A DNA stretch of 64,000 bases. Source: Nitrosospira sp. Nsp14. GTDB lineage: Bacteria; Pseudomonadota; Gammaproteobacteria; Burkholderiales; Nitrosomonadaceae. The notes under the pieces are model-generated. The model was not told where the DNA came from. It did not search any database and saw only the letters and a list, made by a program, of their open reading frames with translations. The stretch is taken from contig NZ_FOPV01000007.1 in the NCBI RefSeq assembly GCF_900113575.1, forward strand, positions 1 through 64,000, written 5' to 3'. The translations under genes were made by a program, and so were the position numbers. Of the stretch, positions 63,160 through 64,000 are shown in pieces; the first letter of the stretch is position 1, and every line of letters begins with the position of its first letter.

Positions 63160-64000
63160 TTAGATGCCGGCGCCGCCTTCAAACACTTCGTGACGCGCCT
63201 GTGCCTGTGAAACAGTGCTGCCGGGGGGTACGCTGCGCGTGAGCCAGACGTTGCCGCCGATTGTCGAGCCGCGTCCGATCGTGATGCGGCCCAGGATGGT
63301 GGCACCGGCGTAGATGACGACATCATCCTCCACGATGGGGTGGCGAACATTGCCTTTCACCAGCGCGCCGTGCTCATCCACCGGAAAGCGCTTCGCCCCC
63401 AGCGTGACCGCTTAGTACAAACGCACGTGCTGGCCGATGATAGCCGTTTCGCCAATGACGACTCCGGTGCCGTGATCAATGAAAAAACTGCCGCCGATCC
63501 GGGCGCCGGGATGAATCTCGATACCCGTGAGGGAGTGGGCGATCTCCGAAATCATACGCGCGATGAGTGGCGTCCCCAGACAATGCAGTTCATGGGAGAG
63601 CCGGTAATGCGCAATGGCGGTAATGCCAGGATAGCAGACAAGCACCTCGTCGATACTCCTCGCGGCCGGATCTCCTTCGTAGGCTGCGTGAATATCGCTA
63701 TCCAGCAAGCCGCGAATGTACGGTAGCCGTTTTGCAAACGCCTGAACAATGCCAGCCGCCCGTTCCTGCTCCGCCTGATCGAGGTCTTCCCGGGACAGGG
63801 TAAAGCGCAGCTCGCGGCTCACCTGCGGTAGCAATTCGCGCAGGGTAACATCCAGCAGATGGCCGACGTAATAGTCGATGCCTTCATCGGTGAGATGAGG
63901 CAGGCCCAGACGGTTTGGGAACAGCGCCGCGCTCAATCCTTCGACAATCGTGGCGAGGGCCTTGCGCGACGGCAGCTTGGGCGGTACGTCACGCCGCTGC
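63160..64000 (-). pseudogene. Serine O-acetyltransferase (EpsC type), interrupted by TAA; runs off the edge
   Basis: The frame enters from the right edge (LPSRKALATIVEGL) and covers the helical N-terminal domain and the left-handed beta-helix (GARIGGSFFIDHGTGVVIGE). It stops at TAA 63412-63414 after GQHVRLY. The same frame then continues [20 protein letters not shown] to a normal end at 63160. Relatives read VRLYQAVTLG, so one CAA-to-TAA change explains the stop. The enzyme makes O-acetylserine for cysteine synthesis. A truncated product would lack the last hexapeptide turns and probably be inactive. Confidence 0.85.

Noticed and set aside
1-64000. CRISPR array, insertion sequence or integrated prophage
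   Set aside because: No regularly spaced repeats, transposase, integrase or phage structural gene is visible in any frame.

Overview
The window reads as chromosomal DNA of a betaproteobacterium. The gene order rpoE-rseA-rseB-degP-glutaredoxin-lepA-lepB-rnc-era-recO ... pdxJ-acpS-nagZ is the class-typical backbone. An aa3-type cytochrome oxidase, FNR and Rrf2 regulators, a PEP-CTERM protein and a TIGR04073 exosortase-associated protein fit a Nitrosomonadales bacterium, possibly Nitrosospira. This is inference: no ammonia-oxidation gene, rRNA or tRNA lies in the window to prove it. I saw no CRISPR array, no insertion sequence and no prophage.

Layout. 0-4.2 kb: the end of a probable coxB, a 20-codon ORF that copies the 5' end of coxA, coxA, a small membrane protein, coxC, then overlapping genes for two Fe-S-type regulators (Rrf2, FNR). 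4.3-13.1 kb: a loosely packed accessory stretch with a DUF4239 membrane protein, an outer-membrane barrel, a GH63-like hydrolase, a cNMP-domain/patatin lipase and a DUF4105 protein. 13.5-22.4 kb: a two-gene envelope module (helical periplasmic protein + glycine-zipper protein), present twice together with its upstream region. Between the copies lie a lipoprotein hydrolase, an arylsulfatase wreck, a Tat-exported beta-carbonic anhydrase and an unknown protein with a Gly linker. 22.8-33.4 kb: typA, a DsbA-like protein, a CigR/RcnB-like protein, a PEP-CTERM protein, a phosphotransferase, a TIGR04073 protein, a triple-domain GT2-GtrA-GT39 glycosyltransferase and hsp20.

33.9-53.4 kb: the conserved backbone on the minus strand, split between recO and pdxJ by about 7.6 kb of mostly plus-strand signalling genes (tandem universal stress protein, RIO kinase, hybrid histidine kinase, REC-GGDEF diguanylate cyclase). 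The rpoE block (sigma-E, anti-sigma RseA, RseB, DegP-type protease) forms an envelope-stress operon that ends at a clear terminator before lepA.

53.7-64 kb: a 16-Cys copper-storage-type protein with an 18-bp perfect palindrome upstream, nadB, a solitary SRA-HNH modification-dependent nuclease, a lipoprotein/zinc-phospholipase-like pair, an ABC half-transporter, an FAD/NAD(P)-binding protein, cysB, and an epsC-type serine acetyltransferase interrupted by an in-frame TAA and running off the window edge.

Best leads: the duplicated envelope module with its conserved promoter/5'-UTR dyad, the signalling island inside the recO-pdxJ junction, the coxA 5' mini-copy, the SRA-HNH nuclease, the csp palindrome and the epsC nonsense codon. 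None of these proves a new system.
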